The notes under the pieces were generated by a model. The model was not told the origin of the DNA. It did not search any database and was given only the letters and a program-made list of their open reading frames with translations. Of a DNA stretch of 64,000 nt, positions 24,939-37,092 are shown one piece after another; position 1 is the first letter of the stretch, and each line of letters starts with the position of its first letter. Made by a program: the position numbers and the translations under genes. The DNA lies in the NCBI RefSeq assembly GCF_001625215.2, contig NC_030386.2, positions 40,332,796 through 40,396,795 of the forward strand, written 5' to 3'. Source of the DNA: Daucus carota subsp. sativus. Its lineage: Eukaryota > Streptophyta > Magnoliopsida > Apiales > Apiaceae.

Positions 24939-26508
24939 ATATACTTGCTGGAAGATATTGCTGATCAGCGGCTACTGTTCAATTCCACCTACAGGCTATA
25001 ATACTGTGCGGATTATGTTGGCTCTCTATGGTCTGCAAACAATTCAGGACCAGATTATGTAAGTTGATCAATGAGAAACATGTGAAACATGACTACCACA
25101 GATGCTTATTGTACTACTCTTCTATTACGTACAATCATAATGAGAAACAAAAAAGGTCTCTTGCTAATATCAATACGAGTGTAAAATACTATTATTTTCT
25201 TAGCTTCTATGAAACCATTAGTTAGTATAGTTGAACTTGGCAAATCTCTGGACACCAGGACTCAAGTACTTAATAGGTTCTAGTACCAACATCGATAAAG
25301 AATGCACCTAAGGGATAATTTCCAATTCTAGTATATGTATTAATCATCTAGTTATCACAAATAATAATATAAAAAAACCCAAAATCAATCTAAATTTTTC
25401 CATCTCTTTGACAATTAATGCCAGTCATCACTTCCAATTCATTTCCACATCCTTTGAAAATGACATATACTATAAATACACGTTTCAATCTGCAAGTCGT
25501 AAGTCTTGCATAGATATCATAACTTTCCTAATGCAAAGCCAAGATGTCAAGAATTGACATGTGACTCTGTGAGAGCAAATCACCCCATATCTGCAATCTA
25601 ACCACCCGATTTTTACAAAATAACAGGATGGAGTAACCACCTTGAACCGAAAACCCCAAGTACCCAATCAGATGAAAACAACATTGCAAAGATCAAACTT
25701 CAAACATGCTTCATATCACAAATCAAACCACCACTTTCAATTTTTCCAGCAACAAAACACATATAAAATCAAACACCCCATCTTCCAAAATTACCAAAAT
25801 TGCAAAATGTCAACATTAAAGACCCAACCTTTCATTTCAAGAACACAGAAATTACCAAATATAGCAAAATGTCAACATTAAAAACCTAACCTTTCATGTC
25901 AAAAACACAAAAACCAACCAATCCAAGTCCAGGGCAAGCAATATGTCAACATATAAAAGATCCCCTTTTCACATAATTTCACAAGAATCAGAATTAACAA
26001 CAAAGAAAATGACTTTTTACCGGCACAAGATTCCCAAAAAACAATAACCCTAGTAATCAAAATGCAAAACAACAAATAGCCCAGATGAAAAAATCAACAG
26101 CATTGTCTAGTACCTTGTTGAATAAATCCAAAGAAAAAAAAAACATAAAAACAGCATAGAGACTAGAGAGAAATATAGAGGAAAAAACAAAAGGGAAAAA
26201 CGTGTGTACGAGAGCTCCGGCAAAAAAGCGTATTACCCGGAAAAATAGGAGCAAGACAAGAACAATAATATTACTTACTGGTGAGATGGGCATGCACCAA
26301 GATTTGTCTCTACCCCTTTCTTTTCGCCCATTAGTTTCTCATTGTGTTGTCAGTTGTGCACAGATGAGATGATGTGAAATTGATAAATATGTAAAGGGTG
26401 CCCTTGGAACTGTACAAAATTTTGATCCGAAATTTTGATCCGATCAGTATTAAGCGGTATGGTTTAATCAAAATTGGAATCTTTATCTGATTTGTTAATG
26501 TTTGAATG
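24939..26508 (-). other. Upstream region of the SINA gene
   Basis: Likely leader, 5' UTR intron and promoter. A possible donor CCA|GTAAGT lies on the minus strand near 26278, with CT-rich sequence further upstream, so a non-coding first exon around 26280-26330 is plausible. I cannot prove it. Confidence 0.35.
25790..25913. repeat. Two-copy tandem repeat, 62-bp unit
   Basis: GCAAAATGTCAACATTAAA occurs at 25802 and again at 25864, with AAATTACCAAA before it and CCTTTCAT.TCAA after it in both copies. It lies within the putative SINA upstream region. Confidence 0.75.
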
Positions 26509-26670
26509 CAGTGTTCTAAAAATCCCCGATTTAACCGATAAATCTCCGATTAATCCTCTGCAAGATTGGCCACCGATCCAATTTTTGAAATCCGATTAAT
26601 CCTTACATATATTTCATAATCGAAGTATATGTGATAAATTATTAAAATTAAAATACTGTATTACTTTAAA

Positions 26671-27852
26671 GAGCTATTAACCAAAAAACCCAATCAACTT
26701 TTTATATTTTTGCCAAAAAACCTTTAAACTTTTCTTTTCACTAGCAACCCCAATAAACTTTACTAAATTCATGAAAAAATTTAATCGGAGTTACTTATCT
26801 TTTACATAGACTAATCATGATTAACACATCTTATGTGGCAACATGACTAAAATTAATCAAAAAACTAAAAAAAATTATTTTTGTGAAGATTTAACTACAA
26901 GATCTAAAATAAATATAGCTTATGATTTTGATACAAACTTTCGTGTCCGTGAATTTTAACAAATAATCATGATGATTAAGCATCTGTTTGGGAGTGCTGT
27001 TAAAAATTGATGTGCTGTCAGAAAAAGTGCGGGTAAAAAAGTGCTGTTATATAAATCTGATAATTATTTGCTAATTTTTTTTGATATTTGCTTATTTTGA
27101 GTTCTAATATAAAAAAAGAATTTTTTTTTGGTGAATTTTGATAGTGAAATTTATAACAGCTTCCTGCAAAAGCTGAAAACAGCTTTTTTCAAAAGCATGT
27201 GAGGATTTGTTTTTTCTAAAAGCAATTTTTCAGCTAAAAGCTGCTTTTAGATTTAACAAACAGTTTTACACCTGTTTTTTAGCAAAAAACTGTTGTTGCT
27301 GTCTGCAGACAAAATATAACAATTCAAATAATAGAAGAAAAAACAAAGGGGTGAAAAATCTGATATGTGACAAGTACATCTTCACTTATTTTCATATTAT
27401 TTTTAAATCAAAATTATAAAAATATCATACTATAAAATCATAATCCACCAATTATCCTTAAGTAGAATATATATACATATGACTCGTAGAAGTTAGACAC
27501 TTAAGTAGAATAATTAATATAAATTAAGTTTAAATAAATTATAAAACGGTCAAAATAATATATTATTTGGTACAAACGATGAAAACACTTAGATCTTCCT
27601 TGTAGCGTGGGTTTATAAAATTATAATATTATAAAATATTAAAGAAAAAATTTATATTTATTAATGAATAGATAACATGTGGCACATACATGTATAAAGA
27701 AATGCAAATAAGGGAAACATACTTAAATTTAACCATGGTTTATATTTTTATATAATTTAATAAAGTTTATTGGGGTTGTTAGTGAAAATAAAAGTTCAAA
27801 GGTTTTTTGGCAAAAAAATGATAAGTTGATTGGGTTTTTTGGTTAATAGCTC
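26671..27852. mobile_element. Mutator-type element (MULE-MITE), nested
   Basis: The terminal inverted repeats are about 100 bp. The left end begins GAGCTATTAACCAAAAAACC and the right end is its inverse, GGTTTTTTGGTTAATAGCTC. A 9-bp target duplication TACTTTAAA lies at 26662-26670 and 27853-27861, diagnostic for Mutator-like elements. No transposase is present. It lies inside the hAT element, so it is the younger insertion. Confidence 0.92.
26990..27270. mobile_element. Possible third nested MITE
   Basis: Inside the Mutator-type element, CTGTTTGGGAGTGCTG on the left and AGATTTAACAAACAG on the right are loosely inverted. The interior is rich in AAAAGCTG / CAGCTTTT motifs, a style seen in plant hAT MITEs. 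I found no target duplication. Confidence 0.3.
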
Positions 27853-28067
27853 TACTTTAAATATGAATAATTATAGAGTTTATGAATATAGTAAATATAT
27901 CAGTTACCAAATAGCTAATATAATAATAACTAAATATTAAATAATATTTTAATATTAAAATAAACCCGATTTATCCTTCCGATTAATCCCCGATTTCCGA
28001 TTAATCCTTGAATCGGTAGCTCAACCGATTAGGTCCGATTCCCGATGTCTGTAAAACTGTTTGAATG

Positions 28068-29414
28068 AGTTAATTTCTGTGAAGTGCGCTTGTGCTACCA
28101 TTCAGAGTTATTTTAATTTAATCATAAAAAATATTTAATTAATTAAATTTATATATAGTAATTTATTATTTATAAAATAATTTTGAATATTAATATATTC
28201 ATTATTATTTTTCAACTTTAACTATTATTGATTCGTTATTTCTTCGTTAGATATATTGAAAGACTCTTTCGTAGTATTCATATGACTTTTCTTATATTTG
28301 AATTAGTTATTGGAATGAGAATCTTATATTCAAATTTCATCTTATTTTTCATTCTTGTTAATCTTATTTTTCATATTATCCGATCAAATATCTTGATTTT
28401 AACATGACTCGGAAATCAAAATTGGCTAGTGACGACAGGTAATCAAATAAATTTATTAAAGGAAAACATTATAATTTTAATAGTTTAAAGCTAATTTTAA
28501 CATTATATCAAAACTATAAATTCTAACAATTAAATGATTGAATTGGGATAATTTTATATTCAATTGTGAGATATGATGCTTTAAAGCTATTGGATGGGCA
28601 TTGGTCCGCCTCCCACGTTTGAAGGCTATCATGGACACGGAGCCATGTCCGATTCGAAAGTTTGAATTGGATTCGGGTTAGATCTGTTTTTTATTTTGAA
28701 TTCTGTGGAGTTCAAATGTGATCAGAACTAAGAGGTGACTTGTTTACACGACAACTTGAGCTAAATTCTAATTGAAATATTTAGGCATGTTTCAACAATT
28801 GGAAGTTTCTCGCTGAATATGTGATTCGAATGTTTTACGAAATTTGTCAGGTGATTTAGTAAAATTATAATTGGAGTGCATCTCATAAATAAATGCAAGT
28901 ATATGAATAATAGATTTATTAAAATTTACAACATATATGCTACGACTAAAACGTGAGGTGAGAAAATATGATCTTAAATGATTCTTTCAAATAATAATTA
29001 TAGAATCGGTTGTAATATAATAGATTACACCTTTCTCTCAGCAATATTGCAAAACGAGATCAATTTTATTTTTTTGTTTTAAAATGGTCCGAATAGTTTT
29101 TTTTATATCTGATGATGTTGTCTTGATTTCGCTTCCTAACAATTGGATATTGTTATGAAAAAATGTGTGACGGTGTTTATGTATTAAAAAAAGTATTCAA
29201 TTCCATTACAATTTTGTTCATATGAAGCATAGGTATTATTAAATTACTAAAATGTAAGTAGGTCATGTAAGGGATCAATGTAAATTAGTGTCCTCAAATA
29301 TTATCAGAGATCAATTAATTATAGTAATATTTACGTCTATCTCTGATTATTTGGTGGAGGATTTGTTTGCTTGATTCTGAATTGGCTGTTTATCTTCGAA
29401 CAAATAACTTACTA
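28068..29414. other. AT-rich intergenic sequence
   Basis: No open frame, splice context or repeat terminus could be supported in this stretch. Confidence 0.6.
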
Positions 29415-29487
29415 CTCCCTCCGTCCCATTTTAACTGCTTTTAACTTTTTTACACGTATTTTAAGAGTTAAAATGGGACAGAGGAAG
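29415..29487. mobile_element. Miniature 73-bp Stowaway hairpin
   Basis: CTCCCTCCGTCCCATTTTAA on the left and TTAAAATGGGACAGAGGAAG on the right are almost the whole element, flanked by TA on both sides. It is essentially two Stowaway termini with a very short loop. Confidence 0.8.
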
Positions 29488-29787
29488 TACAGTACATGAG
29501 TAGTTTAATTTAAGAGTCAAAGTCAGTCGACAGGTTCCAGAAATCTTCATTCGGGGGGAGTATCTTGCTGCAGACGGCTGGACTTTTGTTTGTCAATGCA
29601 TGCACTTGTCTCGTTCTTTCGTCATTTATTCCATCACGGAGATTTCATAGTAAATGCAAATTTTAATTTATAAACCAATATTTTTAGTTAAAATCTAGCA
29701 TGTCATTTAACTTCCAATCATGATTAATTATAAAATTTAAAATTTTATTATTTTGCCGTCAGAATTTTTGGAGCCGATACTGCTTAC

Positions 29788-30338
29788 TAGGATTGTCAGA
29801 TGAATTATTCGGATGAGGATTTGTTTTTATCTATATCCGGATTTGAATCAGGAAATTCGTATCTACATTCATATTCATATCCGAATGTGAAATTTTCCAA
29901 AGAATAATATGTCACGGATAATATCCGGATCGAATCTGATTTTTAACCAGATTTTTTTATTTTTATATAAAAAATTCAAAGAAAAAATAGTAGAATTATT
30001 TTTTTAAAGTTGAGTTAAGAGTTAAAGTTTTTATTTATCTTTCAATATAAATTTGTTATCTTTAAAATATTAAACTCAATGATTTATAATATATGTTTAT
30101 TACATTTTTACAATTATATAAAATTTGAATAAATATATTATTTTTTGAATGCAAAAGTAAATATACACATTATATAATATTATATAAATTATATAATATT
30201 TAAATATCATATATATTTAATTTTAGATTCTGATATTATTTGAAACAAATAATTCTATATTCATATTCGCACTCGAAATTATGGGATTCAAATAGTTTGG
30301 GCGAATATCAAACTATGGCGAATTTATTTTACAACCTA
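29788..30338. mobile_element. Degenerate TIR element with ATTCGGAT repeats
   Basis: TAGGATTGTCAGATGAATTA at the left and the inverse of TTTATTTTACAACCTA at the right are similar. The interior repeats ATCCGGAT / ATTCGGATG / CATATTCATATCC motifs at both ends around an AT-rich middle. The style matches plant non-autonomous hAT-like repeats. No target duplication was recognised. Confidence 0.5.
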
Positions 30339-30582
30339 GGACCGCTCTTTTATCGTAAATCTCCAATCATGAAGATTGTGGCGAGTCTAGATGAGAAAAT
30401 GTAGCAATGAATAAAAGTAAAAACTATGGGCCGGTCCAGCTAAAAATAAGGTACCGACTTTAAGATCATAAGCCCACAATAGATCATCCTTTCATTGTAT
30501 TAGAAATTAGAAATATACCTTCTGCTGACATCATTCAAGAAGAGAGAATACAGTTAGCAATACAGCTGGCAATACAGCTGGC

Positions 30583-30763
30583 TGTTGGGCCTGCTAAGCG
30601 AGCCTAACTCCACAAGAGTATGATATTGTCCGCTTTGGGCCTAGCCCGCACGGTTTTGTTTTTTTGGCACCTCCCAAAAGGTCTCGTTCTATTGGAGTTG
30701 TTCTAGCGGCTTATATTCTAGCTTTCGGCCCCTCCCACAACCGATGTGGGACAACTCCTAACA
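30583..30763 (-). repeat. TRIM LTR, inverted copy
   Basis: 181-bp copy, in reverse orientation, of the LTR at 31098-31277 and 31481-31662. It ends TG...CA in either reading. The 5-bp CTGGC directly before it is repeated directly after the last LTR at 31663-31667. Confidence 0.85.
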
Positions 30764-31097
30764 ATCTCCCCCTTCACACATCGGGCTCGACACCTGTCGA
30801 ATTCTGCCTCCTAACGTGTGATCGGGCTCCCCTAAGCCCAAAGCGGACAATATCGTACTCTTGTGGAGTTAGGCTCGCTTAGCAGGCCCAACAAAGTGGT
30901 ATCAGAGCGAGGTTGGAACGGTCCGTAACAATCTAAAGTGGGCTCCAGAACGGGCCTAGGAAAAGGCAGATGGGCTACCCAGAATGAGTTTAAGGATAAA
31001 GGCAGGTGGGTCTTCCAGTTTGGGCCTAGGGGAGCCCGATCACACAACAGGAGGTAGAATTCGACAGGTGTCGAGCCCGATGTGTGAAGGGGGAGAT

Positions 31098-31277
31098 TGT
31101 TAGGAGTTGTCCCACATCGGTTGTGGGAGGGGCAGAAAGCTAGAATATAAGGAGGCAGAACAACTCCAATAATACGAGGCCTTTTGGGAGGTGTCCAAAA
31201 ACAAAGCCGTGCGGGTTAGGCCCAAAGCGGACAATATCGTACTATTGTAGAGTTAGGTTCGCTTAGCTGGCCCAACA
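31098..31277 (+). repeat. TRIM LTR, middle copy
   Basis: 180 bp, from TGTTAGGAGTTGTCCCACAT to GGCCCAACA, followed after two bases by the primer-binding site TGGTATCAGAGC. It differs from the right LTR by several substitutions and small indels. Confidence 0.9.
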
Positions 31278-31480
31278 AGTGGTATCAGAGCGAGGTTGGA
31301 ACGGTCCGTAACAATCTAAAGTGGGCTCCAGAACGGGCCTAGGAAAAGGCAGATGGGCTACCCAGAATGGGTTTAAGGATAAAGGCAGGTGGGCCTTCCA
31401 GTTTGGGCCTAGGGGAGCCCGATCACACGTTAGGAGGCAGAATTCGACAGGTGTCGAGCCCGATGTGTGAAGGGGGAGAT

Positions 31481-31662
31481 TGTTAGGAGTTGTCCCACAT
31501 CGGTTGTGGGAAGGGAAGAAAGCTATAATATAAGCAACCAGAACAACTCCAATAGAACGAGGCCTTTTGGGAGGTGCCCAAAAAAACAAAACCGTGCGGG
31601 CTAGACCCAAAGCGGACAATATCGTACTCTTGTGGAGTTAGGTTCGCTTAGCAGGCCCAACA
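31481..31662 (+). repeat. TRIM LTR, right copy
   Basis: 182 bp, with the same TGTTAGGAGTTGTCCCACAT start and CCCAACA end. The target duplication CTGGC follows immediately. Confidence 0.9.
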
Positions 31663-32191
31663 CTGGCAATGCAAGTTGAGCATAGATACAAGCTGGCAAT
31701 ACAGCTGGCAAGTTAGTTACATAGATACGGAGTTGTGTTGGTATTATGCATAGGTAGCTTCTCTATATATATATATATACAGTGTAATCAAGTTTGTACA
31801 GAAGACATTTTCTCAATATACAGTTTTATCATCTCCTTCACATTGCTTTGCCTGGTGGCCCTGTGCAGGAACCTTTTTTTTCCCTCCTCTTTACGGGATA
31901 TTGAGGATTCGAATGGCTAGTTTTTTATTATCTTCCTCTTATTTGTAGTTGTAGCCTTGTAAGCATACATGGAGATCAAGAGAATGTTCAAATCGTTCCG
32001 CTTATAAGTGCAATTTATAGAGCAAAGCCCAAACATTACCATAACACATTCTTAGTATTTGCATGTTGTAGTTAAAAGTTCAAACCAAGTATTCGAACAC
32101 CACTCTTCTTTCTTAGTGTAATAAGAAAACAATATGCATTGAAATATAATAAAACATACGAAACAAATAAAGGTCTGATTCAGTTTCATCA
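31663..32191. other. Spacer before the tandem triplication
   Basis: It contains further copies of the CTGGCAATACAG-like motif seen left of the TRIM array, and a short TA run near 31765-31780. I see no gene. Confidence 0.6.
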
Positions 32192-33821
32192 TCTATTTAA
32201 ATTATAAATCCTACTACATATTTCAGTATGTTTTTACTACTTTGTCCCTCAACATTTTATGTATCTTCAAAGTATTGCCATTATATACGGAATATTTATA
32301 CGGTATAAACAGGTGTTCAAATCTCAGCCACACATTCTTCTTTCTGGGCTTCTCCAAGATAACTAGGGTTTTCAAATTTGAAAACATTTGGTCTAAACTC
32401 TCGCGCCTGAGCTTCATCTCCCTCCGCCATTTCGCCCTTTCATATCACACTAATCATCTTCTCTGACATTTGGTTCTTGATTTTATTCAAATTTGAATTC
32501 CTCTGTGTGTATCTATCTGTATCTCTCCTTCTTACTCTCATATATTCGTCTCTCTCATATTATAATATATTGCCATTGATGATTGATTGTTCTTGCAGAA
32601 GCTTGATTCAAGGATATTTTGAGGAGTATTGATTTATGATTTGAAGTGCAGCTGGTAAATCAATTCTCCGATTAAATCTCTCTCGCCGCAGTTGGTAATC
32701 GGTCTACCCCTCTCTGTTTCTTGATTTACTTTAGTTACAGTTGATGCATATTTGTTAGTATTTGTTCGAATATATATTTTTTGCTTTTTTTTTTCTTTTT
32801 CAGTTTCACAGCTTGAGATGGATGTTGTTTGATATGGCCAGTTTGTTTTGGAGATGGATTATTGTGTTTTATTTGTGCAGTACAACTATTTGATATAAGT
32901 TCTGAGAGAAATTTTAACTGTTTTTTCTAAATTTCAGATTCTGAGTTATATAGAGATATGTTGCTTTTGTACACATAGATTTTGTGACGCTTTACTCATT
33001 ATATATCGGGTAATTATCTAATATATGATGATGCATTCAATTTAATATATTTGCTGGTGAGTTTTGTTTGTGTGTCAAACCCTAAGTTATAAACATAACA
33101 CTATTGATGATACAAGTTCGAAAGATAAATACTAAAGGTGATAGAAGACGAAGAGTTTTAATTAAGCTTAAATTGCATCTGGAAGCTATTTCAACGTATA
33201 ATACTGTCAGTTTGTCAAAACACAATCTTCTCTTTTTACAAAATATATAATTAAGACCATGCTTTTCAGCATGTTTTGCTTACTAACGTATTTTGTTACT
33301 TAATTATATTGAGGACTTAAGTACCGGAAAAAGACACACACACATATATGGTAAAGTATTAGGTTGTTTATCATTAGAGAGACTGGGACATGCTACAAAA
33401 ATTAAGTTACACCTTTTTGATGGTTTTGTTCTATACATGACAAACTGACGATATTGTTGAAATGGTTATGAATTTGTTATAATATCTTAACTGATTTACA
33501 TTTGAGTTTCATGTTTTGGAGTATTTTAATTATGCGAGTTAGAGTTTCAACTCTTTAAGTTCTAAAAAGGAGACTCTTGAACCTGGTCTGGGACTGTGTT
33601 TGAAATTGAACTGAATTAATACTGGACAGAATAACACATACTGGACTGAATTGATATTGAATGCTAATATTTGCACAGTTTTAGTCCCAAATATTCCTTT
33701 TATATTGTTACTCATCTTCACTTAACATCACCTGCAGATAGTCATAAGCAACGGATAATCAATCGGCTTGACGGGGCAGGGCAGCATTCGGATGCCTTTG
33801 ATTTCGCAACGGAAAGAAATT
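32192..33821 (+). repeat. Tandem unit 1 of 3 (1630 bp)
   Basis: First of three consecutive units. It holds a CT-rich leader-like segment, several intron-like boundaries (TTCTTGCAG, TTTGTGCAG, CACCTGCAG) and, at its right end, the start of a small exon encoding DSHKQRIINRLDG and SDAFDFATERNF. In units 1 and 2 that exon is cut by the next unit and runs into unrelated codons. I do not recognise the protein. Confidence 0.95.
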
Positions 33822-35451
33822 TCTATTTAAATTATAAATCCTACTACATATTTCAGTATGTTTTTACTACTTTGTCCCTCAACATTTTATGTATCTTCAA
33901 AGTATTGCCATTATATACGGAATATTTATACGGTATAAACAGGTGTTCAAATCTCAGCCACACATTCTTCTTTCTGGGCTTCTCCAAGATAACTAGGGTT
34001 TTCAAATTTGAAAACATTTGGTCTAAACTCTCGCGCCTGAGCTTCATCTCCCTCCGCCATTTCGCCCTTTCATATCACACTAATCATCTTCTCTGACATT
34101 TGGTTCTTGATTTTATTCAAATTTGAATTCCTCTGTGTGTATCTATCTGTATCTCTCCTTCTTACTCTCATATATTCGTCTCTCTCATATTATAATATAT
34201 TGCCATTGATGATTGATTGTTCTTGCAGAAGCTTGATTCAAGGATATTTTGAGGAGTATTGATTTATGATTTGAAGTGCAGCTGGTAAATCAATTCTCCG
34301 ATTAAATCTCTCTCGCCGCAGTTGGTAATCGGTCTACCCCTCTCTGTTTCTTGATTTACTTTAGTTACAGTTGATGCATATTTGTTAGTATTTGTTCGAA
34401 TATATATTTTTTGCTTTTTTTTTTCTTTTTCAGTTTCACAGCTTGAGATGGATGTTGTTTGATATGGCCAGTTTGTTTTGGAGATGGATTATTGTGTTTT
34501 ATTTGTGCAGTACAACTATTTGATATAAGTTCTGAGAGAAATTTTAACTGTTTTTTCTAAATTTCAGATTCTGAGTTATATAGAGATATGTTGCTTTTGT
34601 ACACATAGATTTTGTGACGCTTTACTCATTATATATCGGGTAATTATCTAATATATGATGATGCATTCAATTTAATATATTTGCTGGTGAGTTTTGTTTG
34701 TGTGTCAAACCCTAAGTTATAAACATAACACTATTGATGATACAAGTTCGAAAGATAAATACTAAAGGTGATAGAAGACGAAGAGTTTTAATTAAGCTTA
34801 AATTGCATCTGGAAGCTATTTCAACGTATAATACTGTCAGTTTGTCAAAACACAATCTTCTCTTTTTACAAAATATATAATTAAGACCATGCTTTTCAGC
34901 ATGTTTTGCTTACTAACGTATTTTGTTACTTAATTATATTGAGGACTTAAGTACCGGAAAAAGACACACACACATATATGGTAAAGTATTAGGTTGTTTA
35001 TCATTAGAGAGACTGGGACATGCTACAAAAATTAAGTTACACCTTTTTGATGGTTTTGTTCTATACATGACAAACTGACGATATTGTTGAAATGGTTATG
35101 AATTTGTTATAATATCTTAACTGATTTACATTTGAGTTTCATGTTTTGGAGTATTTTAATTATGCGAGTTAGAGTTTCAACTCTTTAAGTTCTAAAAAGG
35201 AGACTCTTGAACCTGGTCTGGGACTGTGTTTGAAATTGAACTGAATTAATACTGGACAGAATAACACATACTGGACTGAATTGATATTGAATGCTAATAT
35301 TTGCACAGTTTTAGTCCCAAATATTCCTTTTATATTGTTACTCATCTTCACTTAACATCACCTGCAGATAGTCATAAGCAACGGATAATCAATCGGCTTG
35401 ACGGGGCAGGGCAGCATTCGGATGCCTTTGATTTCGCAACGGAAAGAAATT
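33822..35451 (+). repeat. Tandem unit 2 of 3 (1630 bp)
   Basis: By eye indistinguishable from unit 1 across its length. It joins unit 1 at GAAAT|TCTATTTAAATT inside the small exon. Confidence 0.95.
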
Positions 35452-37082
35452 TCTATTTAAATTATAAATCCTACTACATATTTCAGTATGTTTTTACTAC
35501 TTTGTCCCTCAACATTTTATGTATCTTCAAAGTATTGCCATTATATACGGAATATTTATACGGTATAAACAGGTGTTCAAATCTCAGCCACACATTCTTC
35601 TTTCTGGGCTTCTCCAAGATAACTAGGGTTTTCAAATTTGAAAACATTTGGTCTAAACTCTCGCGCCTGAGCTTCATCTCCCTCCGCCATTTCGCCCTTT
35701 CATATCACACTAATCATCTTCTCTGACATTTGGTTCTTGATTTTATTCAAATTTGAATTCCTCTGTGTGTATCTATCTGTATCTCTCCTTCTTACTCTCA
35801 TATATTCGTCTCTCTCATATTATAATATATTGCCATTGATGATTGATTGTTCTTGCAGAAGCTTGATTCAAGGATATTTTGAGGAGTATTGATTTATGAT
35901 TTGAAGTGCAGCTGGTAAATCAATTCTCCGATTAAATCTCTCTCGCCACAGTTGGTAATCGGTCTACCCCTCTCTGTTTCTTGATTTACTTTAGTTACAG
36001 TTGATGCATATTTGTTAGTATTTGTTCGAATATATATTTTTTGCTTTTTTTTTTTCTTTTTCAGTTTCACAGCTTGAGATGGATGTTGTTTGATATGGCC
36101 AGTTTGTTTTGGAGATGGATTATTGTGTTTTATTTGTGCAGTACAACTATTTGATATAAGTTCTGAGAGAAATTTTAACTGTTTTTTCTAAATTTCAGAT
36201 TCTGAGTTATATAGAGATATGTTGCTTTTGTACACATAGATTTTGTGACGCTTTACTCATTATATATCGGGTAATTATCTAATATATGATGATGCATTCA
36301 ATTTAATATATTTGCTGGTGAGTTTTGTTTGTGTGTCAAACCCTAAGTTATAAACATAACACTATTGATGATACAAGTTCGAAAGATAAATACTAAAGGT
36401 GATAGAAGACGAAGAGTTTTAATTAAGCTTAAATTGCATCTGGAAGCTATTTCAACGTATAATACTGTCAGTTTGTCAAAACACAATCTTCTCTTTTTAC
36501 AAAATATATAATTAAGACCATGCTTTTCAGCATGTTTTGCTTACTAACGTATTTTGTTACTTAATTATATTGAGGACTTAAGTACCGGAAAAAGACACAC
36601 ACACATATATGGTAAAGTATTAGGTTGTTTATCATTAGAGAGACTGGGACATGCTACAAAAATTAAGTTACACCTTTTTGATGGTTTTGTTCTATACATG
36701 ACAAACTGACGATATTGTTGAAATGGTTATGAATTTGTTATAATATCTTAACTGATTTACATTTGAGTTTCATGTTTTGGAGTATTTTAATTATGCGAGT
36801 TAGAGTTTCAACTCTTTAAGTTCTAAAAAGGAGACTCTTGAACCTGGTCTGGGACTGTGTTTGAAATTGAACTGAATTAATACTGGACAGAATAACACAT
36901 ACTGGACTGAATTGATATTGAATGCTAATATTTGCACAGTTTTAGTCCCAAATATTCCTTTTATATTGTTACTCATCTTCACTTAACATCACCTGCAGAT
37001 AGTCATAAGCAACGGATAATCAATCGGCTTGACGGGGCAGGGCAGCATTCGGATGCCTTTGATTTCGCAACGGAAAGAAATT
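35452..37082 (+). repeat. Tandem unit 3 of 3 (1631 bp)
   Basis: It differs from the other two by one substitution (CGCCACAG for CGCCGCAG near 35947) and one extra T in a homopolymer near 36050. Its right end runs into the undisturbed exon end (FATERNFLG, then AG|GTAAAA at about 37086-37092), so unit 3 keeps the original context. Confidence 0.95.
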
Positions 37083-37088
37083 TTTTAG
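36988..37088 (+). pseudogene. Unrecognised small exon, possible gene fragment
   Basis: It follows a CACCTGCAG acceptor and ends ..TTTTTTAG|GTAAAA, encoding about 30 residues (DSHKQRIINRLDG...FATERNFLG). The frame is open and the splice sites are good. I do not recognise the family, and the flanking exons of a complete gene were not found. It may be the 5' part of the same broken locus as the auxilin-like exons downstream. Confidence 0.4.
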
Positions 37089-37092
37089 GTAA

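Larger units (their letters stand above)
26509..28059. mobile_element. hAT-type MITE split by a nested element
   Basis: The left end CAGTGTTCTAAAAATCCCCG and right end ..CCCGATGTCTGTAAAACTG are imperfect inverted repeats. The 8-bp TTTGAATG is duplicated at 26501-26508 and 28060-28067, the target-duplication length of the hAT superfamily. Without the nested insertion the element is about 360 bp and non-coding. CGATTAATCC motifs recur on both arms. Confidence 0.85.
30583..31662 (+). mobile_element. Rearranged TRIM-type LTR retrotransposon array
   Basis: Order: inverted LTR (30583-30763), inverted internal end including its purine tract (about 30764-30832), a truncated forward LTR (about 30833-30893), primer-binding site (30897-30908), internal region, full LTR (31098-31277), second primer-binding site (31280-31291), internal region, and final LTR (31481-31662). 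The sites read TGGTATCAGAGC, complementary to initiator tRNA-Met as in many plant LTR elements. GAAGGGGGAGA precedes each LTR as the polypurine tract. The internal regions are only about 200 bp and encode no gag or pol, so this is a non-autonomous TRIM. CTGGC flanks the whole array. Confidence 0.88.

Noticed and set aside
30664-31619. Several open frames with matching peptides (GVVLAAYILAFGPSHNRCG type)
   Set aside because: They are translations of the TRIM LTR and internal region, repeated because the LTR is repeated.
30583-31662. Cassandra-type element carrying a 5S rRNA promoter
   Set aside because: The LTRs lack any stretch I recognise as the 5S A-box, intermediate element and C-box.
33671-35726. 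Repeated 141-codon open frames
   Set aside because: They arise where one tandem unit runs into the next, so most residues are non-coding leader sequence read through the joint.
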